Positions 1 through 14,214 of a stretch of 64,000 nucleotides of DNA are shown here, piece after piece. Within the stretch, counting starts at the first letter, position 1. Each line of letters opens with the position of its first letter. Made by a program: the position numbers and the translations under genes. Below the pieces are notes generated by a model, which had not been told where the DNA came from, did not search any database, and saw nothing but the letters and a program-made list of their open reading frames with translations. Source of the stretch: Symsagittifera roscoffensis (lineage: Eukaryota > Xenacoelomorpha > Acoela > Convolutidae); contig NC_087068.1 in NCBI RefSeq assembly GCF_963678635.1, positions 11,726,027 to 11,790,026 of the forward strand, given 5' to 3'.

Positions 1-211
1 TTTGTCCATTTCGAACTGAAAATCAATTTTTTTGCTACTAGTACCAAAAAATTTTGTACCATAGTATAATTGGTCAATGCTCGTTTCGTTGCTTACCTTG
101 TATCGCCTCTGGGTTTTATTATTTGACATAGCTATCATACTTTGCCATCCATGTTCATTGGCTGTTTTGCTACCCATCACTGATCGTGGCCTGAATTGAA
201 CTTCTTTTTAG

Positions 212-412
212 GCCTTGCGACGTAGACGAGAGAGGGGAGACAGCAGTCCGAATGCCGAGCGAAACCGAGTGGCCAGATCCAATCTTGCCCGGGGTGCTTC
301 GATGACCGGACAAGGGGCAGTGGGAGGGGGTGGCAATATATCCCCTGGTGATGAGTATGACTCAGAACTGTCTTCTCTCAGCGAGGCCGAAGACGATCAC
401 TACCAGGCGAGG
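212..412 (+). CDS. PACS: PACS homologue, exon A (acidic Ser-rich linker)
   Basis: Exon of a phosphofurin acidic cluster sorting protein homologue, a cytosolic adaptor. In vertebrates PACS binds acidic-cluster cargo such as furin and links it to AP-1/COPI; PACS2 also works at ER-mitochondria contacts. The exon is bounded by a TTTTTAG acceptor and a GTAAGA donor at 413. It reads 67 codons in phase 0: an Arg-rich start, a Gly-rich stretch, then DEYDSELSSLSEAEDD, which resembles the EEYESFSSEQEASDD segment between the furin-binding and middle regions of vertebrate PACS. Phase 0 agrees with the next exon. The exon alone would be weakly diagnostic; the assignment rests on the whole seven-exon series. 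Confidence 0.8.
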
Positions 413-3138
413 GTAAGAAAAGACCTTTAGTTGTTACAATATAATAATAATAATACATTCATTAACGAATCTAGCACATTACAGACATTATTTATTAACA
501 CTAGCCAGCGTTTTTGTATTAGTACGAACCTTCTTTTTTGTCTAACCTAGCTCGCAATTAAAAGTGTTTACTTAAATGGAAATTTTGGGTGCCGGGCATC
601 AAGCCGAATTGTAAAATTAGGGACTTCAAGCCAAAAGTTTTGTCAAAAAGTCATGAAATATGATTAATTTGAAAAATGTGTTGAAGAATTTCTCAATTTC
701 ATTAGCTTTCGTTTCAAGTTATTGGATTTTTTGTAATTCTTGAGCCTGTAAATGATGTTTAGGAATAAACAAAATGAAAACATTGTTGAAGGAGTTTTTT
801 ATGAGTATAATTTATGCATTTTAAAATCCGGCTGATCTAATCTAATGCCACTCATAAGTGATGCATTGTTATAAAGAACGCTTAATATGGTTTAATGTTA
901 AGTAAATTTTTGAAAAGAATTATGTTACGGACGAAAATCTAGCGTTTTGAGGTGGTTGTAAGTTTAAATTTCGGCTTGAAGTCCCGTCGACTTGTTTTCC
1001 CAGACCCCGGAAATTTCACTGTAGCATTGGAAATTGCATAGCATCTGTTCTCTGCTTTATTTATGGCTATTGTTTTTAATTAAGCGTCATTAGCTGAGTG
1101 GTTTGTTGCTTTTTGTAGTGTTCTCGCTAGTGTTGCGAAGCGCAGCTTTACCTCTGTGTATAAATGTTCAATTTTGGTAGCGCCTATTCGACGGCCACTG
1201 TAAGGCTACAAGCATGTTTACCGGTGCCATTTGAGATCAATTTAGAAGGTCAGATTTTAAATTTTTTTCCGATTGAACCCTCAAATTTCACATAAACCGT
1301 TTCCGTTGAGTTTTTGTTCCGTTTATGAATCGAAACTATTAAGACCGACATTGTTTTCTAGTATGACTTTTTATCATGAAACAAACTATTACACGTAAAA
1401 AAAACTATTCAATCAAGTTTGTTTTGGCAAATAACGAGAAAGCTGAAGTATTATGATGTTGTAGTTGAAGACTTCCGATTTACTGGTTTTTGAAATTGAA
1501 GCGATGACTGTTTGGTGTGCGAGCGATGGGCAATTTCGGAGAAACAATTTGGGCGCAGGAACTTGCATCTGGAATACTTCCGGCGTTCACTCAATTTAAT
1601 TTTATGGAATCTAAATTAACGTTTAGTGTAATCAGGGCTGCCACTTGGTCTCCTTTGAAAAGCCGGCCGGGTCCTGAAAGTCATGTTTGATCTTTTTTCT
1701 CAGACGACCCCTTTTTTGAAAAACACTATCTTTTTTGTGAATTTTTTAAGCCTTCTGACAAGCGAAAGACTTAGAACCATTTCTTTGATAATTTTTAGTT
1801 TTTAACAATATTAACGCTTGCGACTAACAAGCTTTATCAAATCGGAATATAGACTTATTTCTCAGGTTAACAACTTACATAACAAATTTGTTGTATAGCT
1901 TGATTTGTTACAAATTCAAATTCTTCGTCCTTTTTTTGGTTGCCTCGGTCCTCAATGCAAGACCGAATGTGGGGTATGGGGATGTCATCCTTAGCCTAGA
2001 GTTAACGACAACACTTAGCGCGGACAAGTTCGAATCCGACTGGGACCTGAAATTTCCCGTTTCAAAATATTGTCGACCTTTTGTCTGTCTGCCTGCATTT
2101 TGTCGCTTAGTTGCCACATCACAGTCATTTGTTATGGTGTCTGAAATTTCATTGTAATTGAAAGTGTTCTTGAATTTTTCCTGTCATTTGTAAATATACT
2201 AAGCCCTGGCTTAGTATAACTTCTCTTTTTGTTTTTAGGTCAAAAGCTTTAATCGGCTATTAATGGTTTCGGCTTATGTTATATCGGCCTAGTGATCTAA
2301 TTTTGCGTCTCTTGAAACAAAGAAACATTCTATGTTTTTCTGCTTCCGGAGGGGGAGTAAGATTTTAGAATTTAGTTTACGGCCCAACGGGCATTTACCC
2401 AATTTTATCGGCATAGTTGCCGCTCGATGAAAGTTTTCTCGAATGTTTTTTACGCCGGAAATTGTGTTGCTGAATGCGTTTTCCTCAAACAAGCTTTTGG
2501 AGTTCTGTAGTTGTTTTTTTTTCGAAATTTTTAAATAAATTTTTCGTTTTAGTTCCTCTCGTTTCATTTTTTGTCACTAGCTTGAAATGCTAATTTTGCG
2601 TGGTGCGGCAAATCTTTTCTTCTGTTTTACTTTTTCACTTCTACCTGAGGTCCGTTTTAACCATAAAGTAGTTGCCACCCTGGTTTTTACCCCAATCCTT
2701 GTGCGGTCTTAAATAGTCTCTATGAAGTTCAATGGTTGGATTTTTAATATATAGATTTTATCTCAAAATGAGGTTTAAAAAATGACGTGGTCAAAGTTTT
2801 CAGGAATTTAGTTTTCCTTTTTCGCAGCTTGAAATGATAATAGTGTTCATCTTTCAATGTTTTAAGCGTTCAAATTGATTTGGCATTGAATGCGATTTTT
2901 TTTGCTCTGTCGATTTTGCGCCGTGCTTTTAGCGTTGTATTCCACCTCTAACAGTGCTGTTTTCCTGTGGTGTTTCTAAGCTAATCTTGCAAATTTCTTT
3001 TCATTGCCCAATTACTGCATTTAACTCCACCCGTTTTGATGTTCTTAAGTGATAGGAACTACACTGATCTCAAAATTTTTGTAAAAAAAACAATATCATA
3101 AATAGTCAGTTTTATTTGCGAGTTTCAGTTATCGATAA
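413..3138. other. Intron sequence, mostly featureless
   Basis: First part of the 15.5 kb intron between exons A and B. It is AT-rich and every reading frame is short. A stretch near 517-600 and one near 1015-1165 match sequence at 60259-60600, so they are dispersed-repeat copies. Nothing else is recognisable. Confidence 0.7.
1015..1165 (+). repeat. SINE-like dispersed repeat copy
   Basis: Contains GCATTGGAAATTGCATAGCA, which recurs near 60351, and ends with GCGAAGCGCAGCTT followed by CCTCTGTG. That end recurs at about 60135 and 60555, and more loosely at 20312 and 25503. The better-preserved copies near 60000 carry tRNA-like T-arm boxes, which suggests a tRNA-derived SINE family. Boundaries are approximate. 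Confidence 0.5.
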
Positions 3139-5692
3139 ATTTGACAGACTTTGAAATGTCATCAGAAAATATTCCTCGAATGATCATCAAGTGTTCAAGT
3201 TTCAGCCAACTTGATTTGAGTTGATACTTATGGATTGTTACGATTAGAAAAATAGTTTTTACGTTCAATGTGTCGCTAGTATTCTTGAAATAATTTTGGT
3301 GTTGCTGTTTGTGTAGTCACGTGGACAAAGCTTCCTGGAAATGCTCGTTAGTAGTTACAAATGCTCGGCGTGAAAACATCCAGTTAGCGAATTAATCAGA
3401 AATAATTCAATTAACTTAATCTAAGACATTTTGTTTTCATTAACAGAAAAATTAAAAACTGAAACAGTTTTTTTTTTAATATAATTTGTAACGCAGAAGA
3501 TTGGATGTATCTTGATAATTAGGCTATTGGATGTTTTAACTTTGCACGATGTGAATTGTACGCGATGGTTCAAAATATGTGTGAAGATTTTAATTATAGA
3601 TGCAGAATATATGATGTTAAAAAATAATTTTGAGAAAAACATATCTTGAGCAATCGCGATTAAACCACTACTGATGTGAGAGTTTGCATATCTCCAGTTT
3701 TTCATCATTGCTTTCAACTTCATGCTCTATCTTAGTTTTAAGCTCCTCCCGGAATCATAGGCGGCTACTTTGAAAAAATGGAACACTCTTCAGCTGTAAA
3801 ATCAGTAGAGGATTTAACCTCCTGGCCGCCCAAAGGGTCCCTAATTTGGCACTAGCTTACGTTATCTGGACATCTTTTTTCGGTCGACGGACTTAAATTT
3901 TTCCTAAAAGCGACTTTGCTGTCAATAAAGACGGGGTCTTTGAAGGGTGGATTTTTTGGTCAAAAGCTTCCAAAAACTACCCCCCAAAAACGATATTTGT
4001 TGCTGTTTTTAAAATTCATAAATCGCCTTCTTTTATAAAAAGTTTGAGTGTAAGCGCGAGCAGAAAAAACGCAATTTTTAGGGCATATCACGGTCCTAAA
4101 ACTTCAGATTTGCCATTTTTTGCTGCAGCATAGAAAATTTTATAAATTTTTAGGTCTTGATAGGGGTGTGGGGGGATCTTTAAAGCAATTTGGTTAATAA
4201 TTTAAAATAGAGTTTTGGAAAATCTGCTTTCTCGGAAAGTCCTAGATCCGCTGAGTAGAATGCTGTGAAGTCAGCACTTATCTGCAAAAAATATATTTTA
4301 AAATTTAATGCAAAGCTTTAATGCAAAAATTAAATTGCGATTGAATTGTTTGTTGAAATTATCTGTTCTAAAATAGTTTCTTTCCTACCGCTCCTGGATT
4401 GTGTCTACAACTAAATAATGCCCTATGCTCTCTATCTTAGTTCTTCCCCGCACTTATTCGATGCAAAAGTGGAAAACTAGCAGACCGGGCTCTTCGTTTC
4501 TCACAGCACTTGTAAAATTACAATTTTTAATTTGAATCTTTTTTTTAAATCTGTTCACTTGTTCGTGCTCATACCTTTAATTGCAATTTTGAATATCAAA
4601 AGTCAATTTGAATAGACTTTTGTTAATCGAGTTCCAGAAAATTCAAAGGCGTAGGATCAAAAGTCAAAGGCTTAAATTTTCAGAATAAAATCTTAAAGAA
4701 CTGAAAAAGAGCCACGGTGCGAGCAACTGATTTTTTTTGTTGCAAATTCATAGATTTCTTCCTTCCGCTAATTCATGCTCGTATTGCTGAATCAGTCTTG
4801 AAACAAACCATTTTTGCATCATTTAGTTATTAATAAATGTCTGAAATATTCCTGGAGATGACGATTTTAGCTTGGTTTGTAAGGCGCAGTTTCGCATACA
4901 TGTTCAAAACAAGCACTTGACACAATTGTTTTTGTCAAGATTGATTAAGCTTCCTAACTATAAAGAAGATTTTTAAAGGCGTAGCCACACCAGCTGATTG
5001 TTTCTAACTTAGGTGAAAGAGACCGGAGGACAGAAGAAAATCACCGGAGCTCAAATATTTTTAAATTTTTTTTCATTTTTTTGCGAAGTTATGACGGTTG
5101 AAAATTGTCAATTTGGCTAATGTGGGATAATTAATGCGCGATCTAGTTCGTCCTATTAATGCGTAAGCGGCACGGCCCAGTATCATCCGGAGTAGAAATC
5201 ATTATAAATTGAACTGAAGCCAGCCATTTGAACCTATTAACAGACACTGCGGGGGAAGGGGATTCTCGAAATTATTACTTTTTAAATGGAGCTGTTAACT
5301 TTTAAGGATTTGCCAAGATTAGAGCATTCTTGCTTCGAGTTTGAACCGATTTTTGAAGAGGGAAAGTTTTACGGTCTCTAATTTGATAATGGCGACGAAA
5401 GAAAAATTAAACGATTTTTTTGATACTTTTATTGACAATTCACTGTGACAATACGTTACATGATATCGTTGCAATATAACGCTGTTCTAATTTAAGCGGC
5501 TGATCAAACCGAAGCGGCGAGATTTGCACGATTTTACGATGCGGCTACAGATACGATTATTTAATCAACACAAGCATGTCCCATACTTTCATTATTGACC
5601 GATCCACGCCCTCGCATTTGTTCGTATCTTGATCTGATTCAAGCATTATCATTCGTATTCCTGCTTTGCGCCATACAAGCACATGTAGTTAT

Positions 5693-7640
5693 TTCATCTT
5701 CAAAAAACGTGAGTTTCTAGTTGCCACCTTGGTTTTTGTTTTGGGATTGGTAGGCAAGACACAATTGATCAAGGCTAAGCGGGTAGACTTCGAATCTAAG
5801 TGATCTTAATTGATCAAATCTAAGCGACCCTTACATTCAATCATGCTTTCAATAGTTTTGAACCTTGAGATATGCAATGGACTTGCAACGGTGTCAATAA
5901 ACGAAGTGAAGAGGTGTCTAAGTGAAGAGATGATGATGATGATGATTTGTGATTTCTAGTATGGAATGGATTATTTTTCAGGAAGTTTTACACGCTCAAA
6001 TATGTTTATTGTAGTCAAACTTTTGTTTTCTCGGTAGTTTTCCTATGTATTTCTTTGCTGAATGGATGGTAATTTACGCGCACCAAAACAGGGGCAAAAA
6101 AAAAACGTTTCAAAAATAGGTTTTAATTGTTTAGATCTCCGAGCGGAATAAAAAAAGGATTACTCCAGTCTTCTCAAATTAGGTTTAATTAAAAAAGAGT
6201 TATAAGATTATTTGTTTTTTTTTGGAAGTTTTCAAAAAACCAAAATTTTTCAATATCCGTGTACGTTGACATTTCCAAGTTTCGTTTGCCTTTATTCTTG
6301 TACTTTTATTCCGACTTCGAAAATTAATTTTCGGGTGTTATTTTTTCATCCAAAGTAAGTAACACAATTCATTTGCAGCGGCAATTCAAAATTAAATTTT
6401 CGGGTGTAATTTTTTCATCCAAAATAAGTAACACAATTAATTTGCTGCGAGAATTCGATCGAATCATTTTTTTTTTCACTTCTCCACAGAGGCGATACAA
6501 ATGTTTTTTTTTAATTATTTTCTCTATTCATTGGACTATTTTTATAAGTGAAAAATGAATTCATGTATTTAAACTGAAGAATTCTCCCAGACGAATAAAA
6601 GAATTCATTTGATCCAATTCAGTCAGATTGGGCTAATTTTCAATAGCGGATTTAGGGGGGGGTGTGGTACTTGTAAGCTAATCATGCAAATTTCTTTTCA
6701 TTGCCCAATTTACGGCATTTAACTCCGCCCGTTTTGCTTTTCTTAAGTGATAGGAACTAAACTAGTTCATCTTCAAAAAAACGTGAGTTTCTAGTTGCCA
6801 CCTTAGTTTTTGTTTTGGGATTGGTAGGCAAGACACAATTGATCAAGGCTAAGTGGGTAGACTTCGAATCTAAGTGATTCTAATTGGTCAAAACTAAGCG
6901 ACCCTTACATTCAATCGGGCGTTCATTAATTTTGAAGCTTGATATGCAATGGACTTTCAACGGTGTCAGCAAACGAAGTGAAGAGGTGTCTAAGTGAAGA
7001 GATGATGATGATGGTTTGTAGTATGGAATAGATTTTTTTTCACGAAGTTTTGCATGCTCAAATATGTTTATTGTAGTCAAACATTTGTTTTCTCTGTAGT
7101 TTTCCTATGTAATTCTTTGCTGAATGGATGGTAATTTACGCGCACCAAAACCAGGGCAAAAAAAACGTTGCAAAAATAAATTTTAATTGTTAAGATTTCC
7201 GAGCGGAATAAAAAAAATTAATCCAGTCTACTCAAACTGGGTTTAATTAAAAAAAGTGTCCGTCATAAGTTCTTGAAAATTAAAGAGATAAAAGATTATT
7301 TGTTTCTTTGGAAGTTTTCAAAAAACCAAAATTTTTCATGATCCGTGTTCGTGTACATTCTTGCCTTTATTCTTGTGCTTTTATTCCGACTTCGAAAATT
7401 TTTTTTTGATTGTTGTTTTTTCATCCAAATTAAGTAACACAATTAATTTGCTGTGAGAATTCGATCAAAAAATATTTTTCACTTCTCCACAGAGCCGATA
7501 CAAATGTTTTTTAAATGATTTTCTCTATTCATTGGACTATTTTTAGAAGTGAAAATGAATCCATGCATTTAAACTTATGAATTCTCCCAGACGATTAAAA
7601 GTTTTCATTTGATCCAATTCAATCCAATTGGGTTTATTTT
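5693..7640. repeat. Nested direct repeat inside duplication copy 1
   Basis: A unit of about 1 kb beginning TTCATCTTCAAAAAACGTGA occurs at 5693 and again at 6766. Both units carry the same run of landmarks: GTTGCCACCTT, a GATGATGAT microsatellite, and TTTTCATCCAAA followed by AGTAACACAATT. The second copy is shorter and more diverged, so this duplication predates the 5.6 kb one. Confidence 0.75.
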
Positions 7641-8325
7641 CAGTAGCGGATTTGGGTGGGGTGGGGGGGGAGGAGGGTGACAGGTGGACGGCCCTTCTCA
7701 GGGATTCGAACTTCGAACCCCTGCCGAGCCTAAGGGTACCCCTTTGTACTATTTTGAGATATCCCTTTTCGGCTTACTGACACTAAAATTTTTCTAAAAG
7801 GAGCCTCCGGCGCCAATATTACCTAATTTTGAGGGGGAAGCGCGCCCCGGCATTTTCCAAAAAGTGCCTAAAAACGCCTTTTTCTGGTCTGCTTGTTTTC
7901 GAAAATCCGTACCCCCTCGAGAAAACCGTTGATACTCGTCTGTTGATTTAATCATAAAATTATCAGTCTTCAAAGATTCTTGAAAATGATAGGTTTTTAA
8001 GAAGACGGGAAAAGTCTTAAAATTTGTTCAGGCTCAAATTTACTTTTTCGCGGTTTGGCTTTTGATTAGAGGTAGAGAGTTACGTAGATCCAGACATTTT
8101 TATGATTGTGTAGTTTCTCTTTTCCTTCATTTCGACTTCTGATTCTTTTTTCAGGTTCATTTTTCAAATTACGCTTTCTGCTAATGAACATGTAAATTGG
8201 GCAAAAATTGCTCATCAGTATGGTTTAAGAAAGAATATTGTACTGGTAGACGAGGTGCACTGAAAAGAGTGTTCAAGAGAGAAAGATTTAATTTACAAGC
8301 TGACCGAGAATTTTGTGCCCCTTAG

Positions 8326-8511
8326 GTGTTTACCAAGAGTACTATTTCTTAAAAAAGACATGACCGTTTAATTCATGGTAAACACCTTGTCAAGTGTTTA
8401 TCAAGAGTACTATTTCTTAAAAAAGACATGACCGTTTGATTCATGGTAAACACCTTGTCAAGTGTTTATCAAGAGTACTATTTCTTAAAAAAGAGATGAC
8501 CGTTTGATTGC
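8326..8511. repeat. 68-bp minisatellite, three units
   Basis: GTGTTTACCAAGAGTACTAT and its near-copies start at 8326, 8394 and 8462, exactly 68 bp apart. Each unit contains AAAAAAGACATGACCGTTTG and the first two end in CATGGTAAACACCTTGTCAA. GGTAAACACC at the end of one unit and GGTGTTTACC at the start of the array are inverted, so a single unit can fold. Confidence 0.85.
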
Positions 8512-9900
8512 TGAGGGATGGCCTTAAAAATTAAGTGTCTGTTTCAATTCAATTTTTGAACAGATGAACTTTCTATTTGCATAACCACAGCACGCAATAA
8601 GTGGCTGTGAATTATGCGAATTGTTTGAGAGTCAGCTATAGTTACCTCTCCATTCCGAATTGACCAATCAGATTTTGTTTGTTCTGCTCCTGAGCTTCTT
8701 TTCCTCTTGATATTTGACAGACTTTGAAATGTCATCAGAAAATATTCCTCAAATGATCATCAAGCGTTTAATTTTCAGGCAACTCGATTTGAGTTGATAC
8801 TTATGGATTGTTACGTTTATAAAAATAGTTTTTACGTTCAATGTGTCGCTAGTATTCTTGAAATAATTTTGGTGTTGCTGTTTGTGTAGTCACGTGGACA
8901 AAGCTTCCTGGAAATGCTCGTTAGTAGTTACAAATGCTCGGCGTGAAAACATCCAATTAGCGAATTAATCAGAAATAATTCAATTAACTTAATCTAAGAC
9001 ATTTTGTTTTCATTAACAGAAAAATTAAAAACTGAAATAGTTTTTTTTAATATAATTTGTAACGCAGAAGTTTGGATGTATCTTGATAATTAGGCTATTG
9101 GATGTTTTAACTTTGCACGATGTGAATTGTACGCGATGGTTCAAGATATGTGTGAAGATTTTAATTATAGATGCAGAATATATGATGTTAAAAAATAATT
9201 TTAGGAAAAACATATTTTGAGCAATCGCGATTAAACCACTACTGATATGAGAGTTTGCATATCTCCAGTTTTTCATCATTGCTTTCAACTTCATGCTCTA
9301 TCTTAGTTTTAAGCTCCTCCCGCAATCATAGGCGGCTACTGTGAAAAAATGGAACATTCTTAAATTTTTTCAAAGCTTTAAAATCAGTAGCGGATTTAAC
9401 CCCCTGACCGCCCAAAGGGTCCCTAATTTGGCACTAGCTTACCTTATCTGGATATCTTTTTTCGGTCGAAGGTCTTAAATTTTTCCTGAAAGCGACTTTG
9501 CTGTCAATAAAGACGGGGTTTTTGAAGGGTGGATTTTTTGGTCAAAACCTTCCAAAAACTACCCAAAAACGATATTTGTTGCTGTTTTTAAAATTCATAA
9601 ATCGCCTTCTTTTATAAAAAGTTTGAGTGCAAGCGCGAGCAGAAAAAACGCAATTTTAAGGCATATCACGGTCCTAAAACTTCAGATTTGCCATTTTTTG
9701 CTGCAGCATAGAAAATTTTATAAATTTTTAGGTCTTGTTAGGGGTGTGGGAGATCTCTAAAGCAATTTGGTTAATAATTTAAAATGGTTTTGGAATACTG
9801 CCTTCTCGGAAAGTCCTAGATCCGCTGAGTAGAATGATGTGAAGTCAGCACGTATCTGCAAAAAATATATTTTAAAATTTAATGCAAAGCTTTTTTAAAA

Positions 9901-10342
9901 TTAAATTGCGATTGAATTGTTTGTTGAAATTATCTGTTCTAAGATAGTTTCTTTCCTACCTCTCCTGGATTGTGTCTACAACTAAATAATGCACTATGCT
10001 CTCTATCGTAGTTCTTCCCCGTTCTTATTCGATGCAAATGTGGAAAACTAGCAGACCGGACTCTTAGTTTCTCACAGCACTTGTAAAATTACAATTTTTA
10101 ATTTAAATCTTTTTTTTTAAATTAAATTGCGGTTGAATTGTTTGTTGAAATTATCTGTTCTAAAATAGTTTCTTTCCTACAGCTCCTGGATTGTGTCTAC
10201 AACTAAATAATGCACATTGCTCTCTATCTTAGTTCTTCCCCGCACTTATTCGATGCAAATGTGGAAAACTAGCAGACCGGACTCTTAGTTTCTCACAGCA
10301 CTTGTAAAATTACAATTTTTAATTTGAATCTTTTTTTAAATC
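9901..10342. repeat. 221-bp tandem duplication within copy 2
   Basis: TTAAATTGCGATTGAATTGT at 9901 recurs at 10122 with one change. The following sequence, through CTCACAGCACTTGTAAAATT, is repeated as well. Copy 1 has this segment only once (about 4330-4540), so the duplication happened after the 5.6 kb unit was duplicated. Confidence 0.75.
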
Positions 10343-11482
10343 TGTTCACTTGTTCGTGCTCATACCTTTAATTGAAATTTTGAATATCAAAAGTCAATTT
10401 GAATAGACTTTCGTTAATCGAGTTCCAGAAAAATCAAAGGCGTAGGATCAAAAGTCAAAGGCTTAAATTTTCAGAAAAAAATCTTAAAGAACCGAAAAAG
10501 AGCCACGGTGCGAGCAACTGATTTTTTTTTGTAGCAATTTCATAGTTTTCTTCCTTCCGCTAATTCATGCTCGTATTGCTGAATCAGTCTTGAAACAAAA
10601 CATTTTTGTATCATTTAGTGATTAATAAAAGTCTGAAATATTCCTTGGGATGACGATTTTAGCTTGGTTTGTAAGGCGCAGTTTCACATGTTCAAAACAA
10701 GCACTTGACACAATTGTTTTTGTCAAGATTGATGAAGCTTCCTAACTATAAAGAAGATTTTTAAAGGCGTAGCCACACCAGCTGATTGTTTCTAACTTAG
10801 GTGAAAGAGACCGGAGGACAGAAGAAAATCACCGGAGCTCAAATATTTTTAAATTTTGTTTTTCATTTTTTCGCGAAGTTATGACGGTTGAAAATTGTCA
10901 ATTTGGCTAATGTGGGATAAATAATGCGCGATCTAGTTCGTGCTATTAATGCGTAAGCGGCACGGCCCAATATCATCCGGAGTAGAAAGCATTATAAATT
11001 GAACTGAAGCCAGCCATTTGAACCTATTAACAGACACTGTGGGGGAAGGGGATTCTCGAAATTATTACTTTTTAAATGGAGCTTTTAACTTTTAAGGATT
11101 TGCCAAGATTAGAGCATTCTTGCTTCGAGTTTGAACCGATTTTTGAAGAGGGAAAGTTTTACGGTCTCTAATTTGATAATGGCGACGAAAGAAAAATTAA
11201 ACGATTTTTTTGATACTTTTATTGACAATTCACTGTTACAATACGTTACATGATATCGTTGCAATATAACGCTGTTCTAATTTAAGCGGCTGATCAAACC
11301 GAAGCGACGAGATTTGCACGATTTTACGATGCGGCTACAGATACGATTATTTAATCAACACAAGCATGTCCCATACTTTCATTATTGACCGATCCACGCC
11401 CTTGCATTTGTTCGTATCTTGATCTGATTCAAGCATTATCTTTCGTATTCCTGCTTTGCGCCATACAAGCACATGTAGTTAT

Positions 11483-13540
11483 TTCATCTTCAAAAAACGT
11501 GAGTTTCTAGTTGCCACCTTGGTTTTTGTTTTGGGATTGGTAGGCAAGACACAATTGATCAAGGCTAAGCGGGTAGACTTCGAATCTAAGTGATCTTAAT
11601 TGATCAAATCTAAGCGACCCTTACATTCAATCATGCTTTCAATAGTTTTGAATCTTGAGATATGCAATGGACTTGCAACGATGTCAATAAACGAAGTGAA
11701 GAGGTGTCTAAGTGAAGAGATGATGATGATGATGATTTGTGATTTCTAGTATGGAATGGATTATTTTTCAGGAAGTTTTACACGCTCAAATATGTTTATT
11801 GTAGTCAAACTTTTGTTTTCTCGGTAGTTTTCCTATGTATTTCTTTGCTGAATGGATGGTAATTTACGCGCACCAAAACAGGGGCAAAAAAAACGTTTCA
11901 AAAATAGGTTTTAATTGTTTAGATCTCCGAGCGGAATAAAAAAAGGATTACTCCAGTCTTCTCAAATTAGGTTTAATTAAAAAAGAGTTATAAGATTATT
12001 TGTTTTTTTTTGGAAGTTTTCAAAAAACCAAAATTTTTCAATATCCGTGTACGTTGACATTTCCAAGTTTCGTTTGCCTTTATTCTTGTACTTTTATTCC
12101 GACTTCGAAAATTAATTTTCGGGTGTTATTTTTTCATCCAAAGTAAGTAACACAATTCATTTGCAGCGGCAATTCAAAATTAAATTTTCGGGTGTAATTT
12201 TTTCATCCAAAATAAGTAACACAATTAATTTGCTGCGAGAATTCGATCGAATCGTTTTTTTTTTCACTTCTCCACAGAGGCGATACAAATGTTTTTTTTT
12301 AAAATTATTTTCTCTATTCATTGGACTATTTTTATAAGTGAAAAATGAATTCATGTATTTAAACTGAAGAATTCTCCCAGACGAATAAAAGAATTCATTT
12401 GATCCAATTCAGTCAGATTGGGCTAATTTTCAATAGCGGATTTAGGGGGGGTGTGGTACTTGTAAGCTAATCATGCAAATTTCTTTTCATTGCCCAATTT
12501 ACGGCATTTCACTCCGCCCGTTTTGCTTTTCTTAAGTGATAGGAACTAAACTAGTTCATCTTCAAAAAAACGTGAGTTTCTAGTTGCCACCTTAGTTTTT
12601 GTTTTGGGATTGGTAGGCAAGACACAATTGATCAAGGCTAAGTGGGTAGACTTCGAATCTAAGTGATTCTAATTGGTCAAAACTAAGCGACCCTTACATT
12701 CAATCGGGCGTTCATTAATTTTGAAGCTTGATATGCAATGGACTTCCAACGGTGTCAGCAAACGGAGTGAAGAGGTGTCTAAGTGAAGAGATGATGATGA
12801 TGGTTTGTAGTATGGAATAGATTTTTTTTCACGAAGTTTTGCATGCTCAAATATGTTTATTGTAGTCAAACATTTGTTTTCTCTGTAGTTTTCCTATGTA
12901 ATTCTTTGCTGAATGGATGGTAATTTACGCGCACCAAAACCAGGGCAAAAAAAAACGTTGCAAAAATAAATTTTAATTGTTTAGATTTCCGAGCGGAATA
13001 AAAAAAGGATTACTCCAGTCTTCTCAAATTAGGTTTAATTAAAAAAGAGTTATAAGATTATTTGTTTTTTTTGGAAGTTTTCAAAAAACCAAAAAAAAAC
13101 TAAAAAAAATTAATCCAGTCTACTCAAACTGGGTTTAATTAAAAAAAGTGTCCGTCATAAGTTCTTGAAAATTAAGGAGATAAAAGATTATTTGTTTCTT
13201 TGGAAGTTTTCAAAAAACCAAAATTTTTTATGATCCGTGTTCGTGTACATTCTTGCCTTTATTCTTGTGCTTTTATTCCGACTTCGAAATTTTTTTTTGA
13301 TTGTTGTTTTTTCATCCAAATTAAGTAACACAATTAATTTGCTGTGAGAATTCGATCGAATAAATATTTTTCACTTCTCCACAGAGCCGATACAAATGTT
13401 TTTTAAATGATTTTCTCTATTCATTGGACTATTTTTAGAAGTGAAAATGAATCCATGCATTTAAACTTATGAATTCTCCCAGACGATTAAAAGTTTTCAT
13501 TTGATCCAATTCAATCCAATTGGGTTTATTTTCAGTAGCG
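11483..13540. repeat. Nested direct repeat inside duplication copy 2
   Basis: Counterpart of 5693-7640. Units start at 11483 and 12556, with an extra partial insertion at about 12960-13100 that repeats the GAGCGGAATAAAAAAAGG segment of the first unit. Confidence 0.7.
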
Positions 13541-14214
13541 GATTTGGGTGGAGTGGGGGGGGGGTGAGAGGTGGACGGCCCTTCTCAGGGATTCGAACTT
13601 CGAACCCCTGCCGAGCCTAAGGGTACCCCTTTGTACTATTTTGAGATATCCCTTTTCGGCTTACTGACACTAAAATTTTTCTAAAAGGAGCCTCCGGCGC
13701 CAATATTACCTAATTTTGAGGGGGAAGCGCGCCCCGGCATTTTCCAAAAAGTGCCTAAAAACGCCTTTTTCTGGTCTGCTTGTTTTCGAAAATCCGTACC
13801 CCCTCGAGAAAACCGTTGATACTCGTCTGTTGATTTAATCATAAAATTATCAGTCTTCAAAGATTCTTGAAAATGATAGGTTTTTAAGAAGACGGGAAAA
13901 GTCTTAAAATTTGTTCAGGCTCAAATTTACTTTTTCGCGGTTTGGCTTTTGATTAGAGGTAGAGAGTTACGTAGATCCAGACATTTTTATGATTGTGTAG
14001 TTTCTCTTTTCCTTCATTTCGACTTCTGATTCTTTTTTCAGGTTCATTTTTCAAATTACGCTTTCTGCTAATGAACATGTAAATTGGGCAAAAATTGCTC
14101 ATCAGTATGGTTTAAGAAAGAATATTGTACTGGTAGAGGAGGTGCACTGAAAAGAGTGTTCAAGAGAGAAAGATTTAATTTACAGAAGCTGACCGAGAAT
14201 TTTGTGCCCCTTAG

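Larger units (their letters stand above)
3139..8709. repeat. 5.6 kb tandem duplication, copy 1
   Basis: Starts at ATTTGACAGACTTTG (about 3139) and runs to TTTTCCTCTTG (8709), where the same start sequence reappears. Alignment by eye against 8710-14597 is close throughout, with scattered substitutions and small indels. No protein-coding gene is evident. It contains degenerate MITE-like pieces (CAGTAGAGGATTTA at 3803, CAGTAGCGGATTTGGG at 7640) that resemble the hAT-type terminal repeat found at 22585. Confidence 0.85.

Noticed and set aside
3421-3723. 100-aa minus-strand frame, repeated at 9025-9294
   Set aside because: It is conserved only because both lie in the 5.6 kb duplication; the second copy is already shortened by a frameshift near its C-terminus, and no domain is seen.
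8326-8511. CRISPR-like array
   Set aside because: The 68-bp units repeat completely with no variable spacers, in a eukaryotic intron; it is a minisatellite.
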